From: Pyrinomonadaceae bacterium
Lineage (GTDB): Bacteria; Acidobacteriota; Blastocatellia; Pyrinomonadales; Pyrinomonadaceae
Direction of reading: 5' to 3'
NCBI GenBank assembly: GCA_026129865.1
Contig: JAHCHG010000010.1
Coordinates: 1-64,000, forward strand
DNA length: 64,000 nt
Under the pieces are notes generated by a model. It had not been told where the DNA came from, did no database searches, and saw only the letters and a program-made list of their open reading frames with translations. Positions 43,451-53,422 of this stretch are shown piece after piece. A program made the position numbers and the translations under genes. Positions within the stretch are counted from its first letter, which is position 1, and the number at the start of each line of letters is the position of its first letter.

Positions 43451-44695
43451 ATGAAAAAAAAATTCTTTAATCTGAAAATTTACCTCGACGACACGGCAAC
43501 CGAAATGATCGTAGAAGATGGAAAGATCGATCAGATCGGCACAAATCTTCCCAAATGCGATGAAGAAATCGATCTTGCGGGAAAACTCGTATTGCCGCCC
43601 TATGTTGATCCGCATTTGCACCTGGATTATGTCTATACCGGACGCAATGACGGTGGAAAAATCAAAACGGGAACGCTTTTCGAAGGCATTGCGCGCTGGC
43701 ATGACATCAAGAAAAACCAGACGAAAGAAGATGCTAGAGAACGGGCATTGGCTGCCATCCGCGAAGAGGTTTCCCAAGGCGTTCAGTTTATTCGAACGCA
43801 CATCGATGTGACAGACCCGAAACTGCTTGGGATGCAGGTTATGCTTGAGCTTCGTGAAGAACTCAAAGACATTGTAACCATTCAAATTGTATCTTTTCCG
43901 CAGGAAGGAATGTATGCCTATAAAGGCGGCTACGAGCTGGTCGAGGAAGGATTAAAAATGGGCGCGGACTGTGTCGGCGGCATCCCGCATTTTGAATGGG
44001 CGCGTGAGATCGGCGAGAAATCGGTGCACAGCACGGTCGAACTTGCGTTGAAATACGGCAAAATGATCGACGTGCATTGCGACGAAACGGATGATGTAAT
44101 GGCGCGTTTCCTGGAACTGCTTAATGCTCTGACCATGCTGGAAGGCGCGGGCAGTAAAACAGCCGCCAGCCACACCTGTTCCTTCGGCAGCGCAGACGAT
44201 GCGTATGCTTACCGTATGATGGGATTATTTAAAGCCAACGGCATCAACTTTATTGCCTGTCCGACAGAAAATGCCTACTTGCAAGGACGTCAGGATACCT
44301 ATCCGAAACGCCGCGGATTGACCCGCGTAAAAGAATTTTTGGAGGAAGGCATCAACGTATGTTTCGGACAAGACTCCATCAACGACCCGTGGTATCCGCT
44401 AGGAAACGGAAATATGATGAATATCCTCGATAACGGTATTCACTTAACGCATGTTTCATCGTATTCGGAACTAGAAACCGCTTTTAATTTGATTACCTAT
44501 AATGGCGCAAAAACAATGATGTTGGATGACCAATATGGTTTAGAGGCGGGAAAACCTGCCAACTTTATTGTTCTAAACGAATCTTCTGTTTTTGAAGCGA
44601 TCCGCAGAAGAGTAGAGGTGCTGGCATCGGTCCGTAACGGCAATTTCCTGTTTCGCCGCCGAGAACCGGAATATGAAATTCCGCTAGACCTTTAA
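43451..44695 (+). CDS. codA: Cytosine-deaminase-like amidohydrolase
   Basis: 414 residues. Metal-binding motifs of the amidohydrolase superfamily: VDPHLHLDYVYT (HxH), HIDVTDPKL, MIDVHCDETDD (His and catalytic Glu), ASHTCSF and GQDSINDPWYP (Asp). The order and length fit the CodA group that deaminates cytosine or isoguanine. The exact substrate is not certain. It ends at a strong terminator and converges with the MFS transporter gene downstream, which could handle a nucleobase or a toxic compound. Confidence 0.82.
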   Translation: MKKKFFNLKIYLDDTATEMIVEDGKIDQIGTNLPKCDEEIDLAGKLVLPPYVDPHLHLDYVYTGRNDGGKIKTGTLFEGIARWHDIKKNQTKEDARERALAAIREEVSQGVQFIRTHIDVTDPKLLGMQVMLELREELKDIVTIQIVSFPQEGMYAYKGGYELVEEGLKMGADCVGGIPHFEWAREIGEKSVHSTVELALKYGKMIDVHCDETDDVMARFLELLNALTMLEGAGSKTAASHTCSFGSADDAYAYRMMGLFKANGINFIACPTENAYLQGRQDTYPKRRGLTRVKEFLEEGINVCFGQDSINDPWYPLGNGNMMNILDNGIHLTHVSSYSELETAFNLITYNGAKTMMLDDQYGLEAGKPANFIVLNESSVFEAIRRRVEVLASVRNGNFLFRRREPEYEIPLDL

Positions 44696-44734
44696 AAAGT
44701 CGAGTCGAAAGTTTTCGATATTGTGAAGACATCG

Positions 44735-44772
44735 AATAAGGCTTTTATCGCAACGATAAAAGCCTTATTTTC
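44735..44772 (+). terminator. Rho-independent terminator
   Basis: Perfect 16-bp stem AATAAGGCTTTTATCG (44735-44750) with 44754-44769, 3-nt loop, ending TTATTTT. Confidence 0.9.
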
Positions 44773-44800
44773 GTTGTAAACAGCAATGCTTCAACCGCGA

Positions 44801-45973
44801 TCAGCCTAAGGTCTTTTTGCCGAAAATCGAAATGATCATTCCCGGAACAGCCAGCGCGATGGCAAGATAAATCAAGCTCATCGGTGAATAAATACCGAGA
44901 AGAAGTCCGGCAGCCGAGGTTGCGATCATAATGGAAAGGTTGAAAACTGAAGATTGGACGGAAGTGGCGACATCTTTAGCAGTTTCAATTTGTTTGCTTA
45001 CCGCTGCCTGAAGCAGTGTTACCAGCGGACCGAACGAAAGCCCCCATAAAAAGAAAGCAAAATGTCCGATACCCGTAATTCTTCCGAAGGTTAGAAAAAC
45101 AGCCATCGAAACGATCAGCAGCGCAAACATTGCTATGGTCAGCAATCTCAGATAATTATCCGTATATTTTATCGCGATTAAAACGGAGATCAGCGATCCG
45201 ATTCCAAAGAGTAAGAGAGCGCTTTCAATGCCGCCGGCGAGTTGAATTTCGTCAACAAGACTCGTGACATATACGTAGACGCCGTAATGTGCGATCACGC
45301 CAAGCAGCGTAAGCAGTAAGACGATTAAAACTGCCGGAACCTTTAGAAGCGCAAAAGGCGACGAACTTTTCGTAAGCTTCTCGCCCGGTGTCGACGGCAG
45401 GACAAAAAAACTGATAATTGAAATAAAAACGATGACGATGCCAAGTCCGATAAATTCTGCACGCCAGCCATAATCGTTACCGATGGTCGTCATGATCGGC
45501 ATTCCGATACTGATGCCAAGGGTGTTGCCCGCCATAATTACCGCAATAGCCTTTCCGTGATGCTCTTCGTCTACCAGCCGCATTCCAAATGCGGCAATCA
45601 TCGCCCACATTACGCCGGCACAAATTCCGCCTATAATTCTCAGGATAATAATAATCGTGTAATCGTGAACGAGCCCGGCAATTATATTTGAAACAGCGAA
45701 GCCGCCAAGCAAGATCAGCAGCAAAGATTTGCGGTTAAACGCCATGGTCAATGAAATGAGCGGGATTGCGAAAATTGCAGATGCTATCGCGTAATAGCCG
45801 ACGAGATTGCCGGTTTGCACCTCGCTGATATTAAGGTCCGCCATCATTAGGGGGAGAACGCCCGAAGGCATCAGTTCGGACAAAATTCCGACAAATGTAA
45901 CCGATGACATCAATATCATTATCAGCCACGGAAAAACATTTTTAGTTTGTTCTTTAGAATCTTGCTTGCCCAT
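44801..45973 (-). CDS. MFS efflux transporter
   Basis: 390 residues with twelve predicted helices and an AraJ/arabinose-efflux-like pattern (GYYAIASAIFAIPLIS, then GGICAGVMWAMIAAFGMRLVDEEHHGKAIAVIMAGNTLGISIG). The second half begins after the linker PSTPGEKLTKSSS at about 205. Substrate unknown; drug or sugar export is usual for this group. It is a single gene on the minus strand and converges with the codA-like gene. Confidence 0.85.
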   Translation of the reverse strand: MGKQDSKEQTKNVFPWLIMILMSSVTFVGILSELMPSGVLPLMMADLNISEVQTGNLVGYYAIASAIFAIPLISLTMAFNRKSLLLILLGGFAVSNIIAGLVHDYTIIIILRIIGGICAGVMWAMIAAFGMRLVDEEHHGKAIAVIMAGNTLGISIGMPIMTTIGNDYGWRAEFIGLGIVIVFISIISFFVLPSTPGEKLTKSSSPFALLKVPAVLIVLLLTLLGVIAHYGVYVYVTSLVDEIQLAGGIESALLLFGIGSLISVLIAIKYTDNYLRLLTIAMFALLIVSMAVFLTFGRITGIGHFAFFLWGLSFGPLVTLLQAAVSKQIETAKDVATSVQSSVFNLSIMIATSAAGLLLGIYSPMSLIYLAIALAVPGMIISIFGKKTLG

Positions 45974-46075
45974 AAATTTCCCCTATCATTTCCAATTTTG
46001 CGCACCTGCACGACCGAAAACTTCGATCTCGCCGGCTGCGGCTTAAAAGATTCGTCATAATTATGTCGATCTATC

Positions 46076-48316
46076 TTATTTCTTCTCTACCGATGCCGTA
46101 AGTGTGAGCATTTTGCTGCTGATCGAAAAAAGCCACTGGAGTTGTTCCCAAATTAAATGGGCTTCCTGCATATTGCGGATGCTCTTTTCTTCTTCGAATT
46201 TCAGATCGCGGGTATTTACAGAATCGAACGACGGCAGGTCCGCTTTAAAAAGAGGATCGGTTTCGGACGTTTCCCCGGAAATCTCACATTTGTTCTCTTT
46301 TAAACACTCAATTACCAGCTCCATATTTTTCGCTATTTTCTCTGTTCCAAGTTTGAACCGTTCCGATGCCTCAGTTGTTCTATGGTACTGAATATATGTG
46401 CTTAAGGATGCCAGCGCAGCTAGAAAATTATGATTCAAAACGACAAGTTCATAATTTTTATCCATTTCGTTTTGCTTCGACCTGGGTTCCTGCCTCATCC
46501 GCTGAAAAGCCGAGTTAAGATTTGATGTTTCCAAAAAAGCGTTCTTGCGTGCGATTTTATAGGAGTTCGGAACGTTTCCTTTCCGTTGATAATATTCCGC
46601 GATCTTATGGAGAAAATCTTTGTTGGCTTTGACACTTTTTTCGATACTTTCGTTCATTTCGACGAATTCCCATGCAGGAAAAAGCCAGCGCATTGCGGCA
46701 TATGACAGACCGGCTCCAACTAAGGTGTCCAAAATTCGGAATTTAATGACCGATAAGACATCGGGCTCGAGAATGGCAAAGACAAAAACCACGCTCAATG
46801 TGATAAATGCCGCCGATGCGCGGGACCTTGTTTGGATCAGGGAAAATGCAATTACCAAAGAGAGGAGACCCATCGCGCCGTAAGCATAAGGATTTTGTAT
46901 GAGGAAAACTATTCCGGCAGCAACACCTCCGCCGATAAGCGTGCCGATACTGCGGTCCTTTGCCCGGCTTTTGGTAAGACCGTAATTGGGGCGCATAATT
47001 ACGATGATGGTCAACAATATCCAGTACGGGTTTTGAAAAGGAAAAATTAAACCAAGTACGTAACCGATCATTACGGTAATCGCGAGCCGTAGGGAATGTT
47101 TAAAAATTACCGACTTAAAACTAAAGTTCTCTAATAACAGACGGGGATCGTAATCCTGCGGTTCGAGGAAACGTTTAGCCGCCTTTCTATCGATAAATTC
47201 GACGTCCGACGTGTTAGGGTCGCCCAATAACCATTTTATTCGCTTTAATTTTTTGAATTGCTTTTCCTGATATTCGAGAAAATTTTGAAGCATCAGAAAT
47301 TGTTCGTAATCGAGGGTTTTACGCAGCGACGCCACTTCCTTGCTTGCTTTTTCAAAACACCGTCTGACTAATTCGTTCCCGGGCATTTTGTTCTTGTCGT
47401 TTCCAGCTTCGGAGATCATCCGCAATTGGTCTGACATTTTAAAGATCAGATCCTGAAACAATTTGATGTATTGAGGATGTTCCGTAAAAAGCTCATCCAT
47501 TCGATCATAATTTACCGGATTGGCGATCGCCGTTTCCATCATTTCTACCAACTGCACGAATACCAGGAGTCGTTTGTCGCGGTAATGCGACCAACCCGCG
47601 GTTTGTCCGGAGAGAATTAAAATTTCCCGCAGGGTCGTGTGCTTCTCGGTAATCTCGCTTTGCAATTTAAGGAGTTCGGACTGTAGATCGTCGCGCGCTT
47701 TATACGGAGCGATCAAGTTCCCGCGTGTTTCTAAAAATTCCGCCGTAAGCACGAACGTTTCGGAAAACAATTCCTCCGTCTCCGCCTTTGGATTAATTCG
47801 ATTCCAAATGTCAGCCAAGAGCAAGTACCAAAGTCCGCCTGCCCCTATCAACAGAGCGTGCTGATAGATTTCGAGTTCTTCTGCATCGTGGGCAAAGCTC
47901 AGAACCAATGCCAAAAGTCCCGAAAAGCTTATTAATGAAGCCCGAAACCCGTAAACAGAAATAAACGCTATGCTGAAACTGAGAATCCCAAGTACCGGAA
48001 GAGACAGCCAGGTTTCGTAATGCAGATAACCGCCAATAAAGCTGACGACCGTAACCATCGCCGCAGAAATTAAAATCCCGACCCGCTTATGCTGAAAACT
48101 TCCGGTGATATCGCCCGGCGAACACCAAAAGGCTCCGAAACCAAGCGCCAGACCGACTTCAAAGCATCCGAATTGTAAACCTAATACGATGGGCAGGGTA
48201 ACCGCGATACCGACCAGGATAGCTCTTGAAAAACTGGTACTTTTCAAGAATTGCCGCAGTTCTTCAAAATTCCTGGAAAGACCAAAGATAACTGTACTCA
48301 AAGCCGAAGGTTTCAT
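46076..48316 (-). CDS. FUSC-family inner membrane protein (YccS-like)
   Basis: 746 residues. Two blocks of five or six membrane helices (about 30-170 and 395-530) surround a cytoplasmic helical domain and are followed by a C-terminal cytoplasmic domain, the YccS/FUSC layout. In the second block PYWILLTIIVIMRPNYGLTKSRAKDR with the GGGVAAG motif is typical. FUSC proteins are linked to efflux of aromatic acids such as fusaric acid. It is a single gene near the MFS exporter. Confidence 0.82.
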   Translation of the reverse strand: MKPSALSTVIFGLSRNFEELRQFLKSTSFSRAILVGIAVTLPIVLGLQFGCFEVGLALGFGAFWCSPGDITGSFQHKRVGILISAAMVTVVSFIGGYLHYETWLSLPVLGILSFSIAFISVYGFRASLISFSGLLALVLSFAHDAEELEIYQHALLIGAGGLWYLLLADIWNRINPKAETEELFSETFVLTAEFLETRGNLIAPYKARDDLQSELLKLQSEITEKHTTLREILILSGQTAGWSHYRDKRLLVFVQLVEMMETAIANPVNYDRMDELFTEHPQYIKLFQDLIFKMSDQLRMISEAGNDKNKMPGNELVRRCFEKASKEVASLRKTLDYEQFLMLQNFLEYQEKQFKKLKRIKWLLGDPNTSDVEFIDRKAAKRFLEPQDYDPRLLLENFSFKSVIFKHSLRLAITVMIGYVLGLIFPFQNPYWILLTIIVIMRPNYGLTKSRAKDRSIGTLIGGGVAAGIVFLIQNPYAYGAMGLLSLVIAFSLIQTRSRASAAFITLSVVFVFAILEPDVLSVIKFRILDTLVGAGLSYAAMRWLFPAWEFVEMNESIEKSVKANKDFLHKIAEYYQRKGNVPNSYKIARKNAFLETSNLNSAFQRMRQEPRSKQNEMDKNYELVVLNHNFLAALASLSTYIQYHRTTEASERFKLGTEKIAKNMELVIECLKENKCEISGETSETDPLFKADLPSFDSVNTRDLKFEEEKSIRNMQEAHLIWEQLQWLFSISSKMLTLTASVEKK

Positions 48317-48734
48317 ATACTGGTTCGTGAATACGAATTCTCTAATTTTCTTTTGCTGACGATTAATTTAAACCGCGAAGTGATACCCGGTTTAACTCTT
48401 AACTCGGCAGTTTAAGATCGGTTTGAAAAAAACTTTAGCCGGTACGGGCTAAAAGCAGTGCAATCATATAAGAGATGTCCTTTCACAACCAAGAGTAGAG
48501 GAAAGAACTCGAGAAATTCAATTTCGCCCGTTGGGCAAAACCGCCCGGTTTTTGTTGTTTAACAATTCATGTTGCTCAAGCGACCGCTAAGTGCTTTAGA
48601 ACGTATCTCTAACCAAACTAAAACCCTTATCGTCTATGGAGTGAAAATTAATTATAAATTGACCGGACATTTTAAAAGGGAAGAAATCCGAAAATTCGAC
48701 AGAGTAGGAAACTAAGGATCTTAAAAAAATACTT
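48317..48734. other. 418-bp intergenic region between divergent genes
   Basis: No gene is seen. It holds a small hairpin CTTTAGCC (48433-48440) with GGCTAAA (48447-48453), which resembles a fragment of REP family 1, and a GCCC/GGGC hairpin near 48525 followed by GGTTTTTG. It must contain promoters for both flanking genes, but I cannot point to them. Confidence 0.4.
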
Positions 48735-49808
48735 ATGACAATCAGACAAAAATTGGAAACATTAGCAAACGAAACGAGCTCTCCTTGTGTCAGTATTTCG
48801 CTAAATACGCACAGGACACATCCGGACAATACGCAAGACGTAATACAGTTAAAAAATCTGTTAAAAGAGGCGGAACAGAGAATTTTAAACGAATTTGATA
48901 AAAAAACGGTCGCGCCGTTACTAAAAAAAATATCGGAGATCGACCCGGATCCAACTTATAACTTGGATTCGCTGCATATTTTTCTTTCGAACGATACTAA
49001 AGAAATTATAAAGTCGCCGTGGTCAACCCAAATGAATAGCGTTCAAATTTCCGACACATTTGCTATTCGCCCGTTGATAAAAAATCTACATCGAAGTGAA
49101 GAATATTTGATCCTTTTGCTCTCGCAAGGCGGCGTTTCGCTTTATAATGCGACCAATGATGAGGTTACAAGCGAAGTTATAAATAACGACTTTCCGTTTA
49201 CGGAAAATCCGCATTATGTTGCTGACCGCGAAAAGCGAAGCGACGGTTTGCTTAGGGATAATTTGGTTCGTCAATATTTCAACAAGGTTGATAAGGCGGT
49301 CGTAGATGTTTACAACAGAACAGGTTTAGATTGTGTCGTAATTTGTACCGAAGACAATTACAGCCGTTTTATGGAGGTTGCCGACAGACCGACGATCTAT
49401 CTTGGTTACGCGGATATTGATTACGGCAAAACTGATGTCCATCATATTGCAAAGCAAGCCTGGGAAATAGTTAAAACCGACCTCTTTAAGCGCAAGACCG
49501 AAGCCATTGAGGAAATGAGGGAAGCCGTCAGCCAGGGCGTTGTTTTCACCGATCTGCAGGAAATTTATCAAGCTTCGATCGACGGACGCGGCGATTTGTT
49601 AATGGTTCATATTGATTATGTTCAACCGGTTTTAATGACAGGCGAACGAACCTTTGAATTGGTGTCGGACAAAACCGAACCGGGTGTAATAGATGACATT
49701 ACAAGCGACATCGCATGGAATGTTTTATCAAAAAGTGGGCGGGTCTTTTTTACCACACAAGAGGAAATAAAAGATCTTGGAGAAATCGTGCTAAAAACCA
49801 GGTACTAA
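48735..49808 (+). CDS. Balon/BaeRF-like ribosome hibernation factor
   Basis: 357 residues. The N-terminal pattern CVSISLNTHRTHPDNTQDVIQLKNLLKEAEQRIL and the later GLDCVVICTEDNYSRFM, IVKTDLFKRKTEAIEEMREA and GRGDLLMVHIDY agree with what I recall of bacterial aeRF1-like (BaeRF family 3) proteins, the group that includes Balon, which binds idle ribosomes in the cold with EF-Tu. The last residues TTQEEIKDLGEIVLKTRY fit as well. The ribosome-binding role is inferred from family membership. It stands alone in the stress-rich accessory region. Confidence 0.7.
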   Translation: MTIRQKLETLANETSSPCVSISLNTHRTHPDNTQDVIQLKNLLKEAEQRILNEFDKKTVAPLLKKISEIDPDPTYNLDSLHIFLSNDTKEIIKSPWSTQMNSVQISDTFAIRPLIKNLHRSEEYLILLLSQGGVSLYNATNDEVTSEVINNDFPFTENPHYVADREKRSDGLLRDNLVRQYFNKVDKAVVDVYNRTGLDCVVICTEDNYSRFMEVADRPTIYLGYADIDYGKTDVHHIAKQAWEIVKTDLFKRKTEAIEEMREAVSQGVVFTDLQEIYQASIDGRGDLLMVHIDYVQPVLMTGERTFELVSDKTEPGVIDDITSDIAWNVLSKSGRVFFTTQEEIKDLGEIVLKTRY

Positions 49809-50007
49809 TCGAGCGGCGGAAGAAAAGTCGGAATTTTGATTGTTCTGCGTATATTCCGCCAATCTTTAACCCGCATTTTACGGGATTCCGAATCGTCCGC
49901 CAATCTATACCAGTCCGGCAGCGCGGCTGTAACAAGCGTTGCCAAAGGACTTTTCTCTTTCCCGTTACACGGTCATTTAACCGATCCGTCGAATTTCTAA
50001 AAATACT

Positions 50008-50409
50008 ATGAGACACCTCTTAATAATCATCATCGCAACCTCATTATTATTGGTTACAGCGTGTGACAAGAAAGTGAATTTTACAATTAGTCCGGCTGTT
50101 CCGGCGGCGACGGCAAAGGGAAAAATCGGTAAAGACCGAAACGGCAACACAACCGTTAAGTTTGAAGTTCGGAAGTTAGCGTTGCCGGAAAAATTGACAC
50201 CGTCCCGGAAGTTTTATGTTGTCTGGATACAGCCGCCCGGACAAATGCCGGAAAATCGCGGTCAGCTGACGCTTAACAAAAGTTTGGTCGGAAAGAAAAC
50301 CGTTACAACGCCGCATCGTGATTTTGACGTATTTATTACCGCCGAAGATACGATTACGGGAACGTTTCCAGCGGGTGAACAAATTATGAGAGCCAGCCCG
50401 CGTAGGTAG
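50008..50409 (+). CDS. Small lipoprotein, function unknown
   Basis: 133 residues. Signal peptide with lipobox LLVTACDK (Cys19). The mature part is beta-rich (NGNTTVKFEVRKLALPEKL, VVWIQPPGQMPEN, DFDVFITAED, GTFPAGEQIMRASP) and looks like an immunoglobulin-like or copper-resistance-type strand domain. No family is assigned. It is 24 bp upstream of the catalase gene, in the same direction, so it could be co-transcribed. Confidence 0.65.
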   Translation: MRHLLIIIIATSLLLVTACDKKVNFTISPAVPAATAKGKIGKDRNGNTTVKFEVRKLALPEKLTPSRKFYVVWIQPPGQMPENRGQLTLNKSLVGKKTVTTPHRDFDVFITAEDTITGTFPAGEQIMRASPRR

Positions 50410-50433
50410 GATCGGCTTGTGGAGAATGAAATT

Positions 50434-51948
50434 ATGAATGACGAAAAGAAAAAACTAACATCGATAACCGGCAGACCGATTGCCGACAACCAAAATGTAA
50501 AGACAGCCGGTAAAAGAGGTCCGCTGCTGTTAGAAGATTTTTGGTTTCTCGAAAAACTCGCTCATTTTGACAGAGAAGTAATCCCTGAAAGACGAATGCA
50601 CGCCAAAGGTTCGGGAGCTTTTGGCACGTTTACCGTAACTCACGACATTACGAAATATACAAAAGCCAAAATATTTTCAGAAATCGGCAAAAAAACAGAA
50701 ATGTTCACACGCTTTTCAACAGTTGCAGGTGAAAGAGGCGCTGCGGATGCTGAAAGAGATATTAGAGGCTTTGCACTGAAATTTTATACCGAAGAAGGAA
50801 TTTGGGATCTGGTCGGTAACAATACGCCCGTGTTTTTCTTTCGCGATCCGCTGAAGTTTCCCGATTTGAATCACGCCGTTAAGCGCGATCCGAAAACTAA
50901 CCTGAGAAGTGCAAATAACAACTGGGATTTCTGGACTTTGCTCCCGGAGTCTTTGCATCAGGTCACTATTATTATGAGTGATCGCGGCATTCCGAAAGGC
51001 TTCAGAAATATGCACGGTTTTGGGAGTCACACCTTCAGCTTTATAAACAACGAAAATGTGAGGCATTGGGTCAAGTTCCATTTTGTCACGCAGCAGGGTA
51101 TTGACAACCTGTCCGATGAAGAGGCTGCAAGAGTAGTCGGCGTGGACAGGGAATCATCCCAAAGGGATCTTTTTGATGCTATCGAGAGAAACGATTTCCC
51201 GAAATGGAAGATGTTTGTTCAGATCATGACGGAAGAACAGGCAAAGACCTATCGCTTCCATCCTTTTGATCTGACCAAAGTTTGGTCAAAAAAAGATTTT
51301 CCGCTTATTCCGGTCGGTGAATTCGAACTGAACAGAAACCCGGAAAACTATTTCCAGGATGTCGAACAGGCGGCTTTTAATCCGGCACATATTGTTCCGG
51401 GAATCGGATTTTCGCCCGACAAAATGCTCCAGGGAAGATTTTTTTCCTATGGAGATGCACAACGCTACAGGCTGGGCGTAAACCATTCTCAAATTCCGGT
51501 GAACAAACCGACGTGTCCATATCACGCTTTTCACAGGGACGGGGCAGGACGTGTAGACGGCAACTACGGCGCCGCTAAACATTATGAACCAAACAGTTAT
51601 GGAGAATGGCAAGAACAGCCCGACACTCAAGAACCGCCTTTAGAATTGGACGGCGACGCTTATGCTTACAATTTTAGGGATGATGATGAAGATTATTTCA
51701 CACAACCGGGCGATCTGTTCCGTATCATCAAAGCCGATGGTAAAGCAGATTTATTATTTAACAATACGGCTGCTCAAGTGGGCGGTGCAGATAAATTTAT
51801 TCAGATCCGCCATATCAGAAACTGTTTCAAAGCGGATCCCGAATATGGACAAGGTGTCGCAAAAGCGCTTGGTTTAACAATGGACGAAGTGAACAGCTTC
51901 GACATGACACCCTTTGATAGATGGGCGCCGAGACCGACGAACGGTTAA
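50434..51948 (+). CDS. katA: Heme catalase (clade 3)
   Basis: 504 residues; ATG 50434 has GGAG nearby. Heme catalase core: distal His in [13 protein letters not shown], Asn site [10 protein letters not shown], proximal Tyr motif [14 protein letters not shown], and NADPH-site residues [11 protein letters not shown]. The size and the lack of a flavodoxin-like C-terminus fit small-subunit clade 3. It breaks down hydrogen peroxide in the cytoplasm and fits the oxidative-stress theme of this region. A hairpin follows it. Confidence 0.95.
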   Translation: MNDEKKKLTSITGRPIADNQNVKTAGKRGPLLLEDFWFLEKLAHFDREVIPERRMHAKGSGAFGTFTVTHDITKYTKAKIFSEIGKKTEMFTRFSTVAGERGAADAERDIRGFALKFYTEEGIWDLVGNNTPVFFFRDPLKFPDLNHAVKRDPKTNLRSANNNWDFWTLLPESLHQVTIIMSDRGIPKGFRNMHGFGSHTFSFINNENVRHWVKFHFVTQQGIDNLSDEEAARVVGVDRESSQRDLFDAIERNDFPKWKMFVQIMTEEQAKTYRFHPFDLTKVWSKKDFPLIPVGEFELNRNPENYFQDVEQAAFNPAHIVPGIGFSPDKMLQGRFFSYGDAQRYRLGVNHSQIPVNKPTCPYHAFHRDGAGRVDGNYGAAKHYEPNSYGEWQEQPDTQEPPLELDGDAYAYNFRDDDEDYFTQPGDLFRIIKADGKADLLFNNTAAQVGGADKFIQIRHIRNCFKADPEYGQGVAKALGLTMDEVNSFDMTPFDRWAPRPTNG

Positions 51949-51968
51949 AGTTTCTGAAAACAATGATT

Positions 51969-51988
51969 GGGGTTGGCTGCCCAACCCC
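51969..51988 (+). terminator. GC-rich hairpin after the catalase gene
   Basis: GGGGTTGG (51969-51976) pairs with CCAACCCC (51981-51988), 4-nt loop. No T-run follows, so it may be a 3'-end stabiliser rather than a terminator. Confidence 0.45.
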
Positions 51989-52080
51989 ATCAAAACCAAT
52001 AGTTAAAATACAACCTGAACAACGATCAAAATTTCCCGGATTCAAGTTGCTTTTAGAACGTAGTTCCAACAACAAAGAAA

Positions 52081-52671
52081 ATGACAATAAAAATACTAAC
52101 AATCGCAATGCTGGCAGCATTATTCTTAAGTGCTTGCACAGAAACACCAAAGCAGGGAAACGCGGAAACAACGACGACGGCGAAAACAGCAGAAACAGTT
52201 GAAAAAGTTACTGATGATATTGTAACAACTACTTCGACCGACAAAGACGGGAAAAAGTTAGACATATCATTTAACAACACAAAAGGAACTGCAACCGTTA
52301 ATTTTAACGGAGAAACTATTGAACTTGTGCAGGAAAAATCCGCTTCGGGCGTTTGGTTTAAAAATGAAAACTACGAATTAAGAGGAAAAGGTAACGATAT
52401 TGAATTGAAAAAAGACGGCAAAGTGATCTTTGAACATAAAGACGATATCGTCAGCGTGGAGGCAAAAAACGATAAGGGCGATGTATTGAATCTCACGTTT
52501 AATAATACGGAAGGAACCGTTAAAGCCTATTTGAACGGCGGCGACCAAATAGATTTAACAGAGGAAAAAGCTGCTTCCGGCATTTGGTATAAAAACGACC
52601 AATATGAATTAAGAGGAAAAGGCGACAATTATGAATTAACCAAAGACGGAAAAACGGTTTTTAAAAATTAA
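52081..52671 (+). CDS. Lipoprotein with two MliC-like domains
   Basis: 196 residues. Lipobox ALFLSACTE (Cys19), a Thr-rich linker, then two similar domains (about 60-115 and 125-195). Each ends in ASGxWxKNxxYELRGKGxxxELxKDGK, the pattern of MliC/PliC lysozyme inhibitors. Such proteins protect the cell wall from host or protist lysozyme. The duplication is clear from the repeat itself. It is a single gene between catalase and a pirin. Confidence 0.78.
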   Translation: MTIKILTIAMLAALFLSACTETPKQGNAETTTTAKTAETVEKVTDDIVTTTSTDKDGKKLDISFNNTKGTATVNFNGETIELVQEKSASGVWFKNENYELRGKGNDIELKKDGKVIFEHKDDIVSVEAKNDKGDVLNLTFNNTEGTVKAYLNGGDQIDLTEEKAASGIWYKNDQYELRGKGDNYELTKDGKTVFKN

Positions 52672-52705
52672 AATTCTCATAATGCAAACATATAATTAAC
52701 AAAAA

Positions 52706-53422
52706 ATGAACACAGTATTACACAAAGCAGACACAAGAGGAGATGCCAATCACGGTTGGCTGCATTCAAAACATACGTTCAGTTTTGCAAATTACTACAA
52801 CCCCGAAAGAATGAATTTCGGCGTGTTGCGGGTATTAAATGATGATGTGGTTTCTGCGAATCAGGGTTTCGGAGAGCATTCCCACAAGGATATGGAAATC
52901 GTGTCCATTCCGCTGGAAGGCGATTTAAGGCATAAGGATAGTATGGGGAACGAAACCATCATCAAAGAAGGCGACATTCAGGTGATGAGCGCCGGAACGG
53001 GCGTCGTGCATTCCGAATACAACAACAATCCTGATAAGCCGGTAAAATTTTTGCAGATCTGGGTAATTCCGAACAAGCAAAATGTCGAGCCGCGATATGA
53101 CCAAATTTCTCTAAAGGACATTGCCAAAGAAAATAAGTTTTACCAGGTGCTTTCTCCCGATAAAGAAGATGAAGGCGTTTGGATCTATCAGGATGCCTGG
53201 TTCAACATCGGAAAATTCTCGAAAGGAAGTTCCGACGAGTATAAGATCAACAAAGCAGGCAACGGCGTTTATGCGTTCATTCTGGAAGGCGAAGTAGAGA
53301 TCAACAATGAAAAACTTTCCAGAAGAGACGGAATGGGAATTTGGGATACATTTTCGATTACCGTTAAAGCAACCGAAGATGCCCGTGTGCTTTTGATGGA
53401 AGTGCCGATGCAGCTTGATTAG
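52706..53422 (+). CDS. Pirin-family protein (YhaK-like, short form)
   Basis: 238 residues. Cupin signatures WLHSKHTFSFANYYNPERMNFG, GFGEHSHKDMEIVSIPLEGDLRHKDSMGN, GTGVVHSEYNN and the second cupin IWDTFSITVKATEDARVLLMEVP. Related to E. coli YhaK, a redox-sensitive quercetinase-like pirin. It is a second pirin besides the one at 42464, but from a different subgroup. Confidence 0.88.
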   Translation: MNTVLHKADTRGDANHGWLHSKHTFSFANYYNPERMNFGVLRVLNDDVVSANQGFGEHSHKDMEIVSIPLEGDLRHKDSMGNETIIKEGDIQVMSAGTGVVHSEYNNNPDKPVKFLQIWVIPNKQNVEPRYDQISLKDIAKENKFYQVLSPDKEDEGVWIYQDAWFNIGKFSKGSSDEYKINKAGNGVYAFILEGEVEINNEKLSRRDGMGIWDTFSITVKATEDARVLLMEVPMQLD

